From Mesorhizobium hawassense (GTDB lineage: Bacteria > Pseudomonadota > Alphaproteobacteria > Rhizobiales > Rhizobiaceae): 64,000 nucleotides of DNA. Positions 1 to 8,730 of the stretch are shown one piece after another. The stretch lies in contig NZ_QMBP01000013.1 of the NCBI RefSeq assembly GCF_003289945.1, forward strand, positions 150,417 to 214,416, read 5' to 3'. A program made the position numbers and the translations under genes. Within the stretch, counting starts at the first letter, position 1. Each line of letters begins with the position of its first letter. The notes under the pieces were generated by a model, which was not told the origin of the DNA, did not search any database, and was given only the letters and a program-made list of their open reading frames with translations.

Positions 1-559
1 CGGTCCATTTTTCCGCGCCGCCGCCGAACAGGGCGGTCGAGATCGCGGCCGCCGGCGTCGTGTTGCCGATGCCCATCTCGCCGAAGCAGACGAGGTCGAG
101 ATCCTTGGTCACGGCGTCATAACCGGTCGAGACGGCGGCGAGGAAAGCCTTCTCGTCCATCGCCGGGACCTGCGTGAAATCGCCGGTCGGATGCTCCAGA
201 TCGAGCGGGATGACATCGAGCTTCGCGCCGGCGATGCGGGCAAGCTGGTTGATGGCAGCACCGCCGCCGGCGAAATTCGCCACCATCTGCACCGTCACTT
301 CCGAGGGATAGGCCGAGACGCCCTGCGCGGTGACGCCGTGATTGCCGGCGAAGACGAAGACTTTGACTGCATCGAGCTTCGGCATGTCGCGGCCCTGCCA
401 GCGGCCCAGCCAGGCGGCGATGGTTTCCAGGCGGCCGAGGCTGCCCTGCGGCTTGGTCAGCGTGTCCTGCCGTCTCACGACGGCGCTGGCGGCACCGTCG
501 CTGCCGGCAGGGAGATCGAGGCTGGCGGCGCGAAGGTCTTCGAGGGATTTGAAGCTCAT
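1..559 (-). CDS. cobT: Nicotinate-nucleotide--dimethylbenzimidazole phosphoribosyltransferase, 5' part only
   Basis: The enzyme makes alpha-ribazole phosphate from nicotinate mononucleotide and dimethylbenzimidazole for the lower ligand of cobalamin. Read on the minus strand from an ATG at 557-559, the frame begins MSFKSLEDLRAASLDLPAG and stays open to the window edge, giving about 186 of roughly 340 residues. Family segments seen are the TKPQGSLGRLE motif, VFVFAGNHGVTAQGVSAYP, and FGEMGIGNTTPAAAI near the truncated end. The gene lies 24 bases downstream of cobS on the same strand, as the last visible gene of the minus-strand cob series. (Sinorhizobium literature calls it cobU.) The C-terminal catalytic glutamate lies outside the window. 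Confidence 0.93.
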   Translation of the reverse strand, partial: MSFKSLEDLRAASLDLPAGSDGAASAVVRRQDTLTKPQGSLGRLETIAAWLGRWQGRDMPKLDAVKVFVFAGNHGVTAQGVSAYPSEVTVQMVANFAGGGAAINQLARIAGAKLDVIPLDLEHPTGDFTQVPAMDEKAFLAAVSTGYDAVTKDLDLVCFGEMGIGNTTPAAAISTALFGGGAEKWT

Positions 560-583
560 GGGGGCAAGGTCTCCGAACGGGAA

Positions 584-1351
584 TCAGGAAAGACAAACGG
601 AAGCGGTAAGCAGCACCGCGATCTCGCCGAGCTGCTGCAGCGCGCCGATCGTGTCGCCGGTCTGGCCACCGATCTGGCTGAGGCAAAGCGAGCGGAACGC
701 GGCGAAGAGCAGGCCGAGCAGGATCAGCGCCGCGATCGCGCCGCCGAGGCCAAGCGCCAGCAGCGCCACCGCGCCGAGCGCAGCACCGATGATGGCGGTC
801 CCCGTCGTGACGGAGCCCGCATTGGCGGACAGGCCATCGGCGCGAGCCGGGGGCAGAAGGTGCATGAAGGCGCCGAAAAGGCCGCGCGAGGCGGCATGCG
901 CGGCAAGCAGCGCCAGGAAGATGTGGCCGGGACCGGCAAGTTCGGACAGCGCGCTCCAGCGGATGAGCAGCGAGATGCCGAGGGCGGCGGCGCCGTAGGC
1001 GCCGATGCGGCTGTCGCGCATGATTTCCAGTTTCCGGTCGCGTGTCCTGCCGCCGCCAAAACCGTCGGCGATGTCGGAAAGCCCGTCCTCATGCAGGCAG
1101 CCGGTAACGAGCATGGTCGCGGCGAGCGTCAGCGCCGCGGCCGGACCGGTGGCGAGCCCAAGGGCAGCGGCGATGGCGTAGACGAGCGCGCCGATGGTCG
1201 CCACTGCGAGCCCGGCAAAGGGTGCTGCCCAGATCGCATCCGCCAGGCTGCGGCCGCCGAAATCGCTCGACGGCAACCTCAGCCGGGTGAAGAAGACGAG
1301 GCTGAGGCCGATATCGTCAAGCAATTGCCTTGGGGCGGAAGGACCGCTCAT
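584..1351 (-). CDS. cobS: Adenosylcobinamide-GDP ribazoletransferase
   Basis: This integral membrane enzyme joins adenosylcobinamide-GDP and alpha-ribazole (phosphate) to give adenosylcobalamin (phosphate), the last step of nucleotide loop assembly. The 255-residue protein has the usual family length. It shows the N-terminal FFTRLRLPSSDF segment, the Asp/Glu-rich HEDGLSDIADGFGGGRTRDRKLEIMRD region split here into HEDGLSDIADGFGGG and the following KLEIMRDSRIGAYG, and several hydrophobic helices over the remaining length. The start ATG overlaps the stop of cobB by 4 bases, so the two are probably translationally coupled. It is equivalent to cobV in Sinorhizobium nomenclature. Confidence 0.95.
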   Translation of the reverse strand: MSGPSAPRQLLDDIGLSLVFFTRLRLPSSDFGGRSLADAIWAAPFAGLAVATIGALVYAIAAALGLATGPAAALTLAATMLVTGCLHEDGLSDIADGFGGGRTRDRKLEIMRDSRIGAYGAAALGISLLIRWSALSELAGPGHIFLALLAAHAASRGLFGAFMHLLPPARADGLSANAGSVTTGTAIIGAALGAVALLALGLGGAIAALILLGLLFAAFRSLCLSQIGGQTGDTIGALQQLGEIAVLLTASVCLS

Positions 1352-2664
1352 GCGCCCCTCGCGATGGCATGGAAGAAGGTGCCGCTGACATGGCCGCGCC
1401 GGTAGCCCGAGGCGCCGAGCGGATTGCCCTGGCCATCGGCAAGGTCGGCCAGCGGCTCGTCATTGCCGGTGGCGGTCATCTGCGCGTAGTGGAACTCGTG
1501 GCCGCGGATCAGTGTGCCCTCCGGCCCCAGCGGGCAGTCCGCTCGCAGCCGCGCCTCGCGATAACCGAGGTTCATCTTGCGCCTGGCGAAGCTGGTCGAA
1601 TGGCCGAGCAGGCCGAGCATCTTGTGGCTCTCGCCGTCCGCGTCTTCCAGCACTTCGCCCAGCACCATGAAGCCGCCGCACTCGCCGTGAACCGGCTTTG
1701 TCGCCGCAAAGCGCCCCATTCCCGCTCGGAAGTTCGTTGCGGCCGCCAGCTTGCCGGCGTGCAGTTCGGGATAGCCGCCGGGCAACCAGCAGACGTCGCA
1801 GTGCTGCGAAGGCGATTCGTCGGCGAGCGGCGAGAAAGGCACGATCTCGGCGCCTGCCCTGCGCCAATGCGTGGCGACATGCGGATAGAGGAAGGTGAAG
1901 GCGGCGTCCTCCGCCAGCGCGACGCGCTGTCCGGGCGGCTGCAAGGCCTCGCCGAAGTCGCCGGGCGCCGGTTCGAGCGGTGTCGCCAGTGCCAGAATGG
2001 CGTCGATGTCGAGCGATTTCTCGACCATGTCGGCCAGCCGGTCGAGATGTGCCAGCAGGTTTTCGTATTCACCGGCCTGGACGAGTCCCAGATGCCGTTC
2101 CGGCAGGTTGAGCGTCGGATCGCGCAGGATGGCGCCGACCACAGGCAGGCCGATCGCCTCGATCGCGTCGCCCGACAAACGCCGGTGGCGTTCGCTGCCG
2201 AGGCGATTGAGCACGACGCCGGCCATGCGCACATCCGGATCATAGGTGGCGAAACCCTTGGCGACGGCAGCCGCCGTGGTCGACTGTCCGGAAACGTCGA
2301 GCACCAGAAGCACCGGCAGGCCGTAGAGCCGCGCAAGATCGGCGGCCGAGCCGGAGCGGCCTTCCGGTGCGGGGATGCCGTCGAACAGGCCCATCGCGCT
2401 TTCGAGGATGACGTATTCGGCGTCGTCCGTGGCTTGGGCCGCCAGCGCATTGAGCAGGGAAGGCGGCATCGCCCAGCTGTCGAGGTTGACGCCGGACAGG
2501 CCGGTGGCGGCGGTGTGGAAGCCGGGATCGATATAGTCCGGCCCGGACTTCGCGCCACGCACTTTCAGCCCGCGCCGGGCAAGCGCGCGCAGCAGGCCGA
2601 TGGTGACGCTGGTCTTGCCCGAGCCGGAGCGCGGCGCGCCGATGATGATCGCGCGCGCCGTCAT
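1348..2664 (-). CDS. cobB: Cobyrinate / hydrogenobyrinate a,c-diamide synthase
   Basis: This glutamine-dependent enzyme amidates the a and c side chains of the corrin ring using ATP. The protein has 438 residues. An N-terminal P-loop-like dethiobiotin-synthetase fold is marked by GAPRSGSGKTSVTIGLLRAL and KSGPDYIDPGFH. A C-terminal class I glutamine amidotransferase domain is marked by WLPGGYPELH and by the nucleophile region HGECGGFMVLG. It overlaps cobA and cobS by 4 bases at each end. The presence of cobG and cobN in the cluster makes hydrogenobyrinate the likely substrate (aerobic route). Confidence 0.96.
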   Translation of the reverse strand: MTARAIIIGAPRSGSGKTSVTIGLLRALARRGLKVRGAKSGPDYIDPGFHTAATGLSGVNLDSWAMPPSLLNALAAQATDDAEYVILESAMGLFDGIPAPEGRSGSAADLARLYGLPVLLVLDVSGQSTTAAAVAKGFATYDPDVRMAGVVLNRLGSERHRRLSGDAIEAIGLPVVGAILRDPTLNLPERHLGLVQAGEYENLLAHLDRLADMVEKSLDIDAILALATPLEPAPGDFGEALQPPGQRVALAEDAAFTFLYPHVATHWRRAGAEIVPFSPLADESPSQHCDVCWLPGGYPELHAGKLAAATNFRAGMGRFAATKPVHGECGGFMVLGEVLEDADGESHKMLGLLGHSTSFARRKMNLGYREARLRADCPLGPEGTLIRGHEFHYAQMTATGNDEPLADLADGQGNPLGASGYRRGHVSGTFFHAIARGA

Positions 2665-3476
2665 GCGTCGCCACCGAGCGCCGCGCGCATGGCGACGATG
2701 CCGCCGACCACGATCAGCGCCGGGGAAGCGAGGCCGGCGGCCGCGGCTTCGTCGGCGATGGTGGCGAGCGTGGCGACGACGATCCGCTCCTGCGGCGTGG
2801 TTGCCGCGACGATCACCGCGGCTGGCGTCGACGGCGCGAGGCCGCCGCTGAGCAGCTTTGCTGCGATCACCGGCAGATTGGCCATGCCCATATAGACGAC
2901 GACCGGCTGTCCGGTGTGGGCGATCGCCGCCCAGTCGATATCGTCATCCGTACCAGCGGCGTGGCCGGTGGCGAGGATGACGGCCTTGTTGATGCCGCGC
3001 ATCGTGGCGGGAATGCTGGTGGCCGCAAGCGCGCTGAGGCCGGAGGTGAGGCCGGACAGGACCCGAAACGGAATTGCTTCGCGCGCCAGCGCCAAAGCCT
3101 CTTCGCCGCCGCGGCCGAAAATATAGGGGTCGCCGCCCTTCAGGCGCACGACGCGGCGGCCTTCATGCGCCAGCCGCACTAGAAGGGCGTTGATGTCGTC
3201 CTGCTTCATCGAAGGCTGGCCGCCGCGTTTTCCTGCGTAGAAAAGCTCGGCGCCCTGCGCGACCGCCACGACATCGGGCGAGACCAGCGCGTCATAGACC
3301 AACGCGTCACATTGTCCGAGGGCAGCCAGCACCTCCAGCGTCAGGCAGCCGGGATCGCCGGGGCCGGCGCCGGCCAGCCAGACATGGCCGCGCTCCAGTT
3401 CGCGTGGCTTGAAGTTCAGCCGCGCCAGCGCCTGCTCCACATTTGCCCGTCCGTTCGCATTGGCGCTGCCGTTCAC
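2661..3476 (-). CDS. cobA: Uroporphyrinogen-III C-methyltransferase (SUMT)
   Basis: The enzyme uses S-adenosylmethionine to methylate uroporphyrinogen III at C2 and C7, giving precorrin-2, the entry point to the corrin pathway. The 271-residue protein starts with about 28 residues before the conserved SAM-binding VWLAGAGPGDPGCLTLEVL segment. Further SUMT signatures are VRLKGGDPYIFGRGGEEA and VVYMGMANLP. There is no CysG-type dehydrogenase/ferrochelatase domain, so it is the stand-alone form. It overlaps cobM and cobB by 4 bases each. Confidence 0.95.
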   Translation of the reverse strand: MNGSANANGRANVEQALARLNFKPRELERGHVWLAGAGPGDPGCLTLEVLAALGQCDALVYDALVSPDVVAVAQGAELFYAGKRGGQPSMKQDDINALLVRLAHEGRRVVRLKGGDPYIFGRGGEEALALAREAIPFRVLSGLTSGLSALAATSIPATMRGINKAVILATGHAAGTDDDIDWAAIAHTGQPVVVYMGMANLPVIAAKLLSGGLAPSTPAAVIVAATTPQERIVVATLATIADEAAAAGLASPALIVVGGIVAMRAALGGDA

Positions 3477-4237
3477 AATCCGTCCCGTCCGCGAAAACGC
3501 CGCTGATAGTGGGCGTCATAGAGTGAGCTTTCGCCGAAATCCTGCGCGGCAAGCGCGCTGCCGACGAAGATGATGGCCGTCCGTTCCATCGGGTTTTCCG
3601 CCAGCAGCGCTTCAATGGTGCCGAGCGTGCCGGTGAGGATGCGTTCGTCCGGCCAGGAGGCGCGGAAGACGACCGCCACAGGGCATTCGGCGCCATAGAA
3701 CGGTGTCAGCTCGGCAACGACGCGGTCGATGGCGTGGATGGCAAGGTGAATGGCAAGCGTGGCGCCGGTGCGACCGAAGCCGGCCAATGTCTCGCCCGGC
3801 GGCATTTTCGAGGCACGGCCCGAGACGCGGGTCAGCACCAGGCTTTGCGCGAGTTCGGGAATGGTGAGCTCGCGGCGAAGTGCTGCCGCCGCCGCCGCGA
3901 AAGAGGGTACGCCCGGGGTCAGCGTGTAGGGGATGCCGTGCTTTTCCAGCCGCCTTATCTGCTCGGCGACCGCGCTCCACACCGAAAGGTCGCCGGAATG
4001 CAGGCGGGAGACGTCGTGCCCAGCCTTGTGCGCGGCGACATATTCGGCCTCGATCTCGTCGAGCGACATCGGCGCGGTATCGATCAGCTTCGTGCCGGGC
4101 GCGCAGTGTTCGAGCAGCTCCGGGGCGACGATCGAGCCGGCATGGAGGCAAACCGGGCAACTGGCCAGGAGCCGAGCGCCGCGCAAGGTGATGAGATCGG
4201 CCGCGCCTGGACCGGCGCCGATGAAATGGACCGTCAT
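3473..4237 (-). CDS. cobM: Precorrin-4 C11-methyltransferase
   Basis: The enzyme transfers a methyl group to C11 of precorrin-4, giving precorrin-5. The 254 residues form a single tetrapyrrole methylase domain. It begins VHFIGAGPGAADLITLRGAR and continues with HSGDLSVWSAVAEQIRRLEK and TPGVPSFAAAAAALRRELT, typical of the CobM/CbiF subgroup. It overlaps cobE upstream and cobA downstream by ATGA-type junctions, which suggests one polycistronic message. Confidence 0.95.
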   Translation of the reverse strand: MTVHFIGAGPGAADLITLRGARLLASCPVCLHAGSIVAPELLEHCAPGTKLIDTAPMSLDEIEAEYVAAHKAGHDVSRLHSGDLSVWSAVAEQIRRLEKHGIPYTLTPGVPSFAAAAAALRRELTIPELAQSLVLTRVSGRASKMPPGETLAGFGRTGATLAIHLAIHAIDRVVAELTPFYGAECPVAVVFRASWPDERILTGTLGTIEALLAENPMERTAIIFVGSALAAQDFGESSLYDAHYQRRFRGRDGL

Positions 4238-4620
4238 GGCGCGTCTCCGCTGATGGCGATGGCGCAGGTGACCGGGCCAAGCACCGTGCGGGGTCCCAGC
4301 AGTCTTGCACCGGCCCCGGCAACCGCGAGGGCGGACGCCTCCGAGACCGACGGCGTGCCGGCGCGGCTCTGCGAGAGATCGCAGCGGCTGCGGGCGCCCG
4401 GCGAGGCCAGCCGCAGGACCTGCTCATCGGCAATGACCACCGGCAGGTTGAGCGCGCGGCCGGCGGCGGAAATCGCCGCCTCATCCTTCTTGAGTGGGGC
4501 GGTCGCCAGCGCCGAAAGCGCCGTCATCGCGAGGCCATGCGCTTCAAGCGCGGTCTCGATCGCCGCCAGTACCTCTTCGACGCTCACGCCCTTCCGGCTG
4601 CCGATGCCCGCGACCATCAT
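4234..4620 (-). CDS. cobE: Cobalamin biosynthesis protein CobE (CbiG C-terminal-like)
   Basis: This small protein of about 128 residues is homologous to the C-terminal domain of CbiG. CobE is needed for aerobic corrin synthesis, but its exact role is unsettled. It begins MMVAGIGSRKGVSVEEVLAA and contains LATAPLKKDEAAISAAGRAL, the typical CbiG-C pattern. The start at 4620 is preferred because its ATG overlaps the cobL stop codon as ATGA, like every other junction here. An upstream ATG at 4638, lying inside cobL, would add six residues. Confidence 0.88.
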   Translation of the reverse strand: MMVAGIGSRKGVSVEEVLAAIETALEAHGLAMTALSALATAPLKKDEAAISAAGRALNLPVVIADEQVLRLASPGARSRCDLSQSRAGTPSVSEASALAVAGAGARLLGPRTVLGPVTCAIAISGDAP

Positions 4621-5858
4621 GGTTTCACCCAGCTCCACTGCGTGATCGGCAGGGCCGGTCGCCAGGCCTGCATGGAGCCGACGGGCGCGGCGCGCGACAG
4701 CGCGATGCGGGTCAGGTCACCGCCCAGCCTGTTGTTCTGGTCGAGCAGCAGCGCCTCCATCTCAAGCGTCACCGCGTTGGCGACCAGACGGCCACCGGGA
4801 CGCAGCGCCTTGATCGCTTTGTCCAGCACGCCGGCATCGCTGCCGCCGCCGCCGATAAAGATGGCGTCGGGCGTTTCGAGTCTGGCGAACGCCTTGGGCG
4901 CGGCGCCTTCGACCACGACGAGGCCGGGCACGCCGCAATGCGCGGCGTTGCGGGCGATGCGGGCGGCGCGCTCGCCGTTGGCCTCGATGGCGATGGCGCG
5001 AAGCGACGGATGCGCCAGCATCCATTCGATGCCGATCGAGCCCGAGCCGGCGCCGACGTCCCACAGCAGCTCGCCGCGCTTTGGCGCCAGCGCGGACAGC
5101 GTGATTGCCCGGATCTCGCGTTTGGTGATCTGGCCGTCATGCTCGAACAGGTGGTCGGCAAGGCCGGCGGCCAAAGGCAGGACGCGCGCATCCGGCGTCG
5201 ATTCAATTTCGAGCGCCAGCACGTTGAGCGGATTGATGTTTTTGACATCGAAGGCGTTCGCGCGGGCGGTACGACGCTTCTCGTCCGAGCCACCGAGCGC
5301 TTCGAGGACCGTCAGCCGCGAAGGGCCGAAGCCGAGTTCGTCGAGCAGTCCGGCGATGGCCGCCGGCGCGTCGCCGTCCGATGTCAGGGCAAGGATGCGC
5401 GCGCCGGGGTGGAGCAGGGGCCGGATCAGGTCGATCGAATGGCCGTGCAGAGAGATGGTCTCGACGTCCTGCAACGCCCAGCCGAGGCGCGATGCCGCGA
5501 GCGACAGGGAGGAGGGCGCCGGCAAGACGAGCATCTCATCCGCTTTCACCTTGCGCGTCAGCGTGACGCCGACGCCATGGAAGAACGGGTCACCGGAAGC
5601 CAGCACGCAGATTTGTTTCCCCGCGAGCCCCAGCACGTCGCGCATCTCGGTATCGAAGGGCGTCGGCCACGGGCGCGCTTCGCCCTTGGCCAGGTTCGAG
5701 ACGAGAGCAAGATGCCGCTTGCCGCCGAAGATGACGTCCGCCCCAGCTATGCGCTGCTTGGCCTCGTCGCCGAGACCCGCTACACCGTCCTCGCCGATGC
5801 CGACGATGGTGAGCCACTTTGAGGCGGGCTTGGCGGCGCGCAGACCTTTAGCAGGCAT
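4617..5858 (-). CDS. cobL: Precorrin-6Y C5,15-methyltransferase (decarboxylating)
   Basis: This bifunctional enzyme methylates C5 and C15 and decarboxylates the C12 acetate of precorrin-6Y. The 413 residues contain a CbiE-like tetrapyrrole methylase domain (starting WLTIVGIGEDGVAGLGDEAK, about residues 14-205). A CbiT-like Rossmann methyltransferase domain follows (about 215-413) with LLWDVGAGSGSIGIEWMLA and DAIFIGGGGSDAGVLD. The start at 5858 gives MPAKGLRAAKPASKW just before the conserved domain. This start codon overlaps the start codon of the divergent cobK, so no promoter space separates the two genes. Confidence 0.94.
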   Translation of the reverse strand: MPAKGLRAAKPASKWLTIVGIGEDGVAGLGDEAKQRIAGADVIFGGKRHLALVSNLAKGEARPWPTPFDTEMRDVLGLAGKQICVLASGDPFFHGVGVTLTRKVKADEMLVLPAPSSLSLAASRLGWALQDVETISLHGHSIDLIRPLLHPGARILALTSDGDAPAAIAGLLDELGFGPSRLTVLEALGGSDEKRRTARANAFDVKNINPLNVLALEIESTPDARVLPLAAGLADHLFEHDGQITKREIRAITLSALAPKRGELLWDVGAGSGSIGIEWMLAHPSLRAIAIEANGERAARIARNAAHCGVPGLVVVEGAAPKAFARLETPDAIFIGGGGSDAGVLDKAIKALRPGGRLVANAVTLEMEALLLDQNNRLGGDLTRIALSRAAPVGSMQAWRPALPITQWSWVKP

Positions 5859-6627
5859 GATGACCCACCGTATCTTGATCCTCGGCGGAACGACGGAAGC
5901 CCGGCAACTGGCCGGGAAGCTTGCCCGTCGCGAGGATTTCTCCGTCACGCTGTCGCTTGCCGGCCGCACCGAAAGCCCGGTGTCGCAAGGCGTGCCTGTG
6001 CGTGTCGGCGGCTTTGGCGGCGCGGACGGGCTGGCTGCATATCTCCGCGAAGAGCGCGTTAATCTGCTGATCGACGCCACTCATCCTTACGCTGCCCGTA
6101 TTTCGGCCAATGCCGCCGAAGCGGCACGGCAGGCCGGCGTGCCGATTTTCGCGCTGCGACGTCCCGGCTGGGTGCCCGTCGCGGGTGATCGCTGGGCGCT
6201 GGTCGACGGTGTCGCCGAGGCGGCGCGGGCGCTGGGCGCGGCGCCGCGCCGCGTCTTTCTGGCGATCGGCCGGCAGGAGGCTGGCGCCTTCGAGGCCGCG
6301 CCGCAGCACCGTTACCTGATCCGCAGTGTCGATCCGGTCGAGCCCAAGTTGGCGGTGCCCGATGCGCTCTATCTGCTGGCGCGCGGACCGTTCCCGGAAG
6401 CGGACGAGCGGGCGCTGCTCGAACAGCACGGCATCGATGCGATTGTGTCGAAGAACAGCGGCGGCGAGGCGACCTATGGCAAGATCACCGCGGCGCGGGC
6501 GCTCGGCATCGACGTGGTCATGGTCCGCCGCCCGGCCCTGCCGGACGTTCCCTCGGCCGAAACCGTCGATGCGCTCGCCGCGATGGCCGGTCATCTCTTC
6601 GACCCCGTTGCCGAACGCGGCGTGTAG
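5857..6627 (+). CDS. cobK: Precorrin-6A reductase
   Basis: The enzyme reduces precorrin-6A to dihydro-precorrin-6A (precorrin-6B/6Y) with NADPH. It is about 255 residues, starting M-MTHRILILGGTTEARQLA. ATHPYAARISANAAEA and the C-terminal SKNSGGEATYGKITAARAL are CobK signatures. It is the only plus-strand gene of the cob region. Its start overlaps that of cobL (5856-5858 on the minus strand) and its last 37 bases overlap the 3' end of the convergent cobJ, so it is entirely embedded in the minus-strand cob series. A second in-frame ATG at 5860 is equally possible as the start. Confidence 0.94.
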   Translation: MMTHRILILGGTTEARQLAGKLARREDFSVTLSLAGRTESPVSQGVPVRVGGFGGADGLAAYLREERVNLLIDATHPYAARISANAAEAARQAGVPIFALRRPGWVPVAGDRWALVDGVAEAARALGAAPRRVFLAIGRQEAGAFEAAPQHRYLIRSVDPVEPKLAVPDALYLLARGPFPEADERALLEQHGIDAIVSKNSGGEATYGKITAARALGIDVVMVRRPALPDVPSAETVDALAAMAGHLFDPVAERGV

Positions 6628-7355
6628 ACCAGCGCCGGCCTTTCACCGCGCCTGATGATCCGGGTCTCTGGCGAGCCGATGATGATGCAGGTCGACATGT
6701 CGGCTTTTTCCGCGTCGGCGTCGGCCAGAAGAAACACCTCGATGCGCTCGTCGGGCCGGCCGGCGGCGCGGCCGAAGATCACCGGCGTGATGCCGGGCAG
6801 GATCGCCTTCAGGCATTCGAAAGCGCGGCCGAGCTGCCAGGGGCGAGCCTTGCTGATCGGATTATAGAGCGCGATGACGAAGCCGGCTCCGGCCGCCGCC
6901 AGCAGGCGCAGCTCGATCAGGTCCCACGGCTTGAGATTGTCCGAGAGCGAAATGGCGCAGAAATCATGGCCAAGCGGCGCGCCGATGCGGGCGGCGACCG
7001 CCAGCATGGCGGTGACGCCGGGAACGACCGACAGATCAATGGCGCGCCATTCGGCCGGGCCGGCTTCGATCGCCTCGCAGATGGCCGCGGCCATGGCAAA
7101 GACGCCGGGATCGCCGCCGGACACGACTGCAACGCTGTGGCCCTCGGCCGCCTTGGACAGCGCCTCATTGGAACGGGCAAGCTCTTCGCGGTTGTCGGAG
7201 GCGATGCGGATCTGATCGTCCCTCAGTTCCAGCCGGTCGAGATAGGGCTTGTAGCCATAGAAGAAGGAAGCCTCGGCGACTGCATTGGCGGCCTGCGGCG
7301 TTACCTGGTCGGCGTTTCCGGGGCCGAGGCCGATGACGGTGAGACGGCCGCTCAT
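6591..7355 (-). CDS. cobJ: Precorrin-3B C17-methyltransferase
   Basis: The enzyme methylates C17 and contracts the macrocycle of precorrin-3B to give precorrin-4. The 254-residue tetrapyrrole methylase domain begins LTVIGLGPGNADQVTPQA. It includes GYKPYLDRL, VVSGGDPGVFAMAAAICEA and the CobJ-typical FVIALYNPISKARPWQLG and ARPWQL motifs. It overlaps cobI upstream by 4 bases and the convergent cobK downstream by 37 bases. Confidence 0.95.
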   Translation of the reverse strand: MSGRLTVIGLGPGNADQVTPQAANAVAEASFFYGYKPYLDRLELRDDQIRIASDNREELARSNEALSKAAEGHSVAVVSGGDPGVFAMAAAICEAIEAGPAEWRAIDLSVVPGVTAMLAVAARIGAPLGHDFCAISLSDNLKPWDLIELRLLAAAGAGFVIALYNPISKARPWQLGRAFECLKAILPGITPVIFGRAAGRPDERIEVFLLADADAEKADMSTCIIIGSPETRIIRRGERPALVYTPRSATGSKR

Positions 7356-8101
7356 GGCTTTGCTCCGGGGCGAGCCGACCAGCCTGCGACCAGCACGATG
7401 GCGAAGTAGGGCGCTTTGTCATCCAGCTTTTCGGCGAGCCGCATCGAGACGCTGCCCGGCATGGTGCCGCGCTCGACATAGACGGCTTTGGCCAGCTTGC
7501 CGGTCGCTTCCAGCGCGCGGCGGATCTTCGGCAGGTTGCGGCCGACCTTCATTATCACAGCGGCATCGGTATCGGCCAGCCGACGGGTCAGCTCGAATTC
7601 GCTCATCGTGCCGGGCAGCACGGTCAGCACGTCGTCGCCCTGGACGACAGGCAGGCCGGTCTGCGACCAACAGCCCGACATGGCGGTGATGCCCGGGATG
7701 ACCTCGGTCGGAAATCGGTGGGCGAGGCGCACATGCAGATGCATGTAAGAGCCGTAGAAGAGCGGGTCGCCTTCCGACAGCACCGCGACCATCCTGCCGG
7801 CGCCGAGATGTTCGGCGACCTGTTCGGCCGACTGTTCGTAGAAATCGGTGATCTGCGAACGGTAGTCGTCGTGATCCTTGTCGATTTCGGTCGTCACCGG
7901 ATAGAGCAGCGGCAGCTCGATCATGTCCGGCCGGAAGCGCGCTTCGACGATGGCGCGCGCATTGCTGTTGTTGCCGCGCTTGGCGAAATAGGCGACGACG
8001 TCGGCCTCGGCCAGCGCGCGTGCCGCCTTGAGCGTCAACAATTCCGGGTCGCCGGGGCCGGTGCCGACGCCAACCAACCGGCTTTTCATGATCGCGTTCA
8101 C
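7352..8101 (-). CDS. cobI: Precorrin-2 C20-methyltransferase
   Basis: The enzyme methylates C20 of precorrin-2 to give precorrin-3A. The 249-residue tetrapyrrole methylase protein begins after a short leader with LVGVGTGPGDPELLTLKAA. It contains VAVLSEGDPLFYGSYMHLHV and VIPGITAMSGCW, which distinguish the CobI/CbiL subgroup. It shares 4-base overlaps with cobH and cobJ. Confidence 0.95.
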   Translation of the reverse strand: MNAIMKSRLVGVGTGPGDPELLTLKAARALAEADVVAYFAKRGNNSNARAIVEARFRPDMIELPLLYPVTTEIDKDHDDYRSQITDFYEQSAEQVAEHLGAGRMVAVLSEGDPLFYGSYMHLHVRLAHRFPTEVIPGITAMSGCWSQTGLPVVQGDDVLTVLPGTMSEFELTRRLADTDAAVIMKVGRNLPKIRRALEATGKLAKAVYVERGTMPGSVSMRLAEKLDDKAPYFAIVLVAGWSARPGAKP

Positions 8102-8730
8102 AGGCCGGGCCTCGCCAACGAATTGAGCGCCGCCGCCGTCATGGCGCTGCCGCCCAGCCGGCCGCGCACGATGGCGTAAGGCACGCCATAGGATTTCTCT
8201 GCCAGGGCGTCCTTGGATTCGGCGGCGCCGACGAAGCCGACCGGCATGCCGATGATCGCGGCCGGCTTCGGCGCGCCGTCGCGCAGTTTTTCGAGCAGAT
8301 AGAAGAGCGCGGTCGGCGCGTTGCCGATGGCGACGACAGAACCGGCCATGCGCTCGCCCCAGAGGTCGATGGCCGCGGCCGAGCGGGTGTTGCCGATTGC
8401 CTTGGCGATGTCATGCGTGCGCGGGTCGCGCAGCGTGCAGATCACCTCGTTGCCGGCCGGCAGCCGGGCGCGAGTGATGCCGTGCGCCACCATCTCGGCG
8501 TCGCAGAAGATCGGCGCACCGGCGGCAAGGGCCGCGCGTGCGGCGGCGACGAAATCGCTGGAGAAGACGAAGTGGCTGGCGGCCTCGACCTGGCCGCAGG
8601 CATGGATCATGCGGATCGCGACATCGGCCTCGGCCTCGGAGAAGCGCGACAAATCCGCCTCGGCACGGATGATGGCGAAAGAGCGCTCATAGATCGCCAT
8701 CCCGTCATGGATATAATCGTAGGCGGCCAT
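8098..8730 (-). CDS. cobH: Precorrin-8X methylmutase
   Basis: The enzyme moves the C11 methyl group to C12, converting precorrin-8X to hydrogenobyrinate. The 210 residues match the family length. The catalytic histidine region is IRMIHACGQVEAASHFVFS, and GNAPTALFYLLEKL and GMPVGFVGAAESKDAL are the other family signatures. The start codon lies directly beside the end of cobG, with no gap, and the 3' end overlaps cobI by 4 bases. Confidence 0.95.
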   Translation of the reverse strand: MAAYDYIHDGMAIYERSFAIIRAEADLSRFSEAEADVAIRMIHACGQVEAASHFVFSSDFVAAARAALAAGAPIFCDAEMVAHGITRARLPAGNEVICTLRDPRTHDIAKAIGNTRSAAAIDLWGERMAGSVVAIGNAPTALFYLLEKLRDGAPKPAAIIGMPVGFVGAAESKDALAEKSYGVPYAIVRGRLGGSAMTAAALNSLARPGL

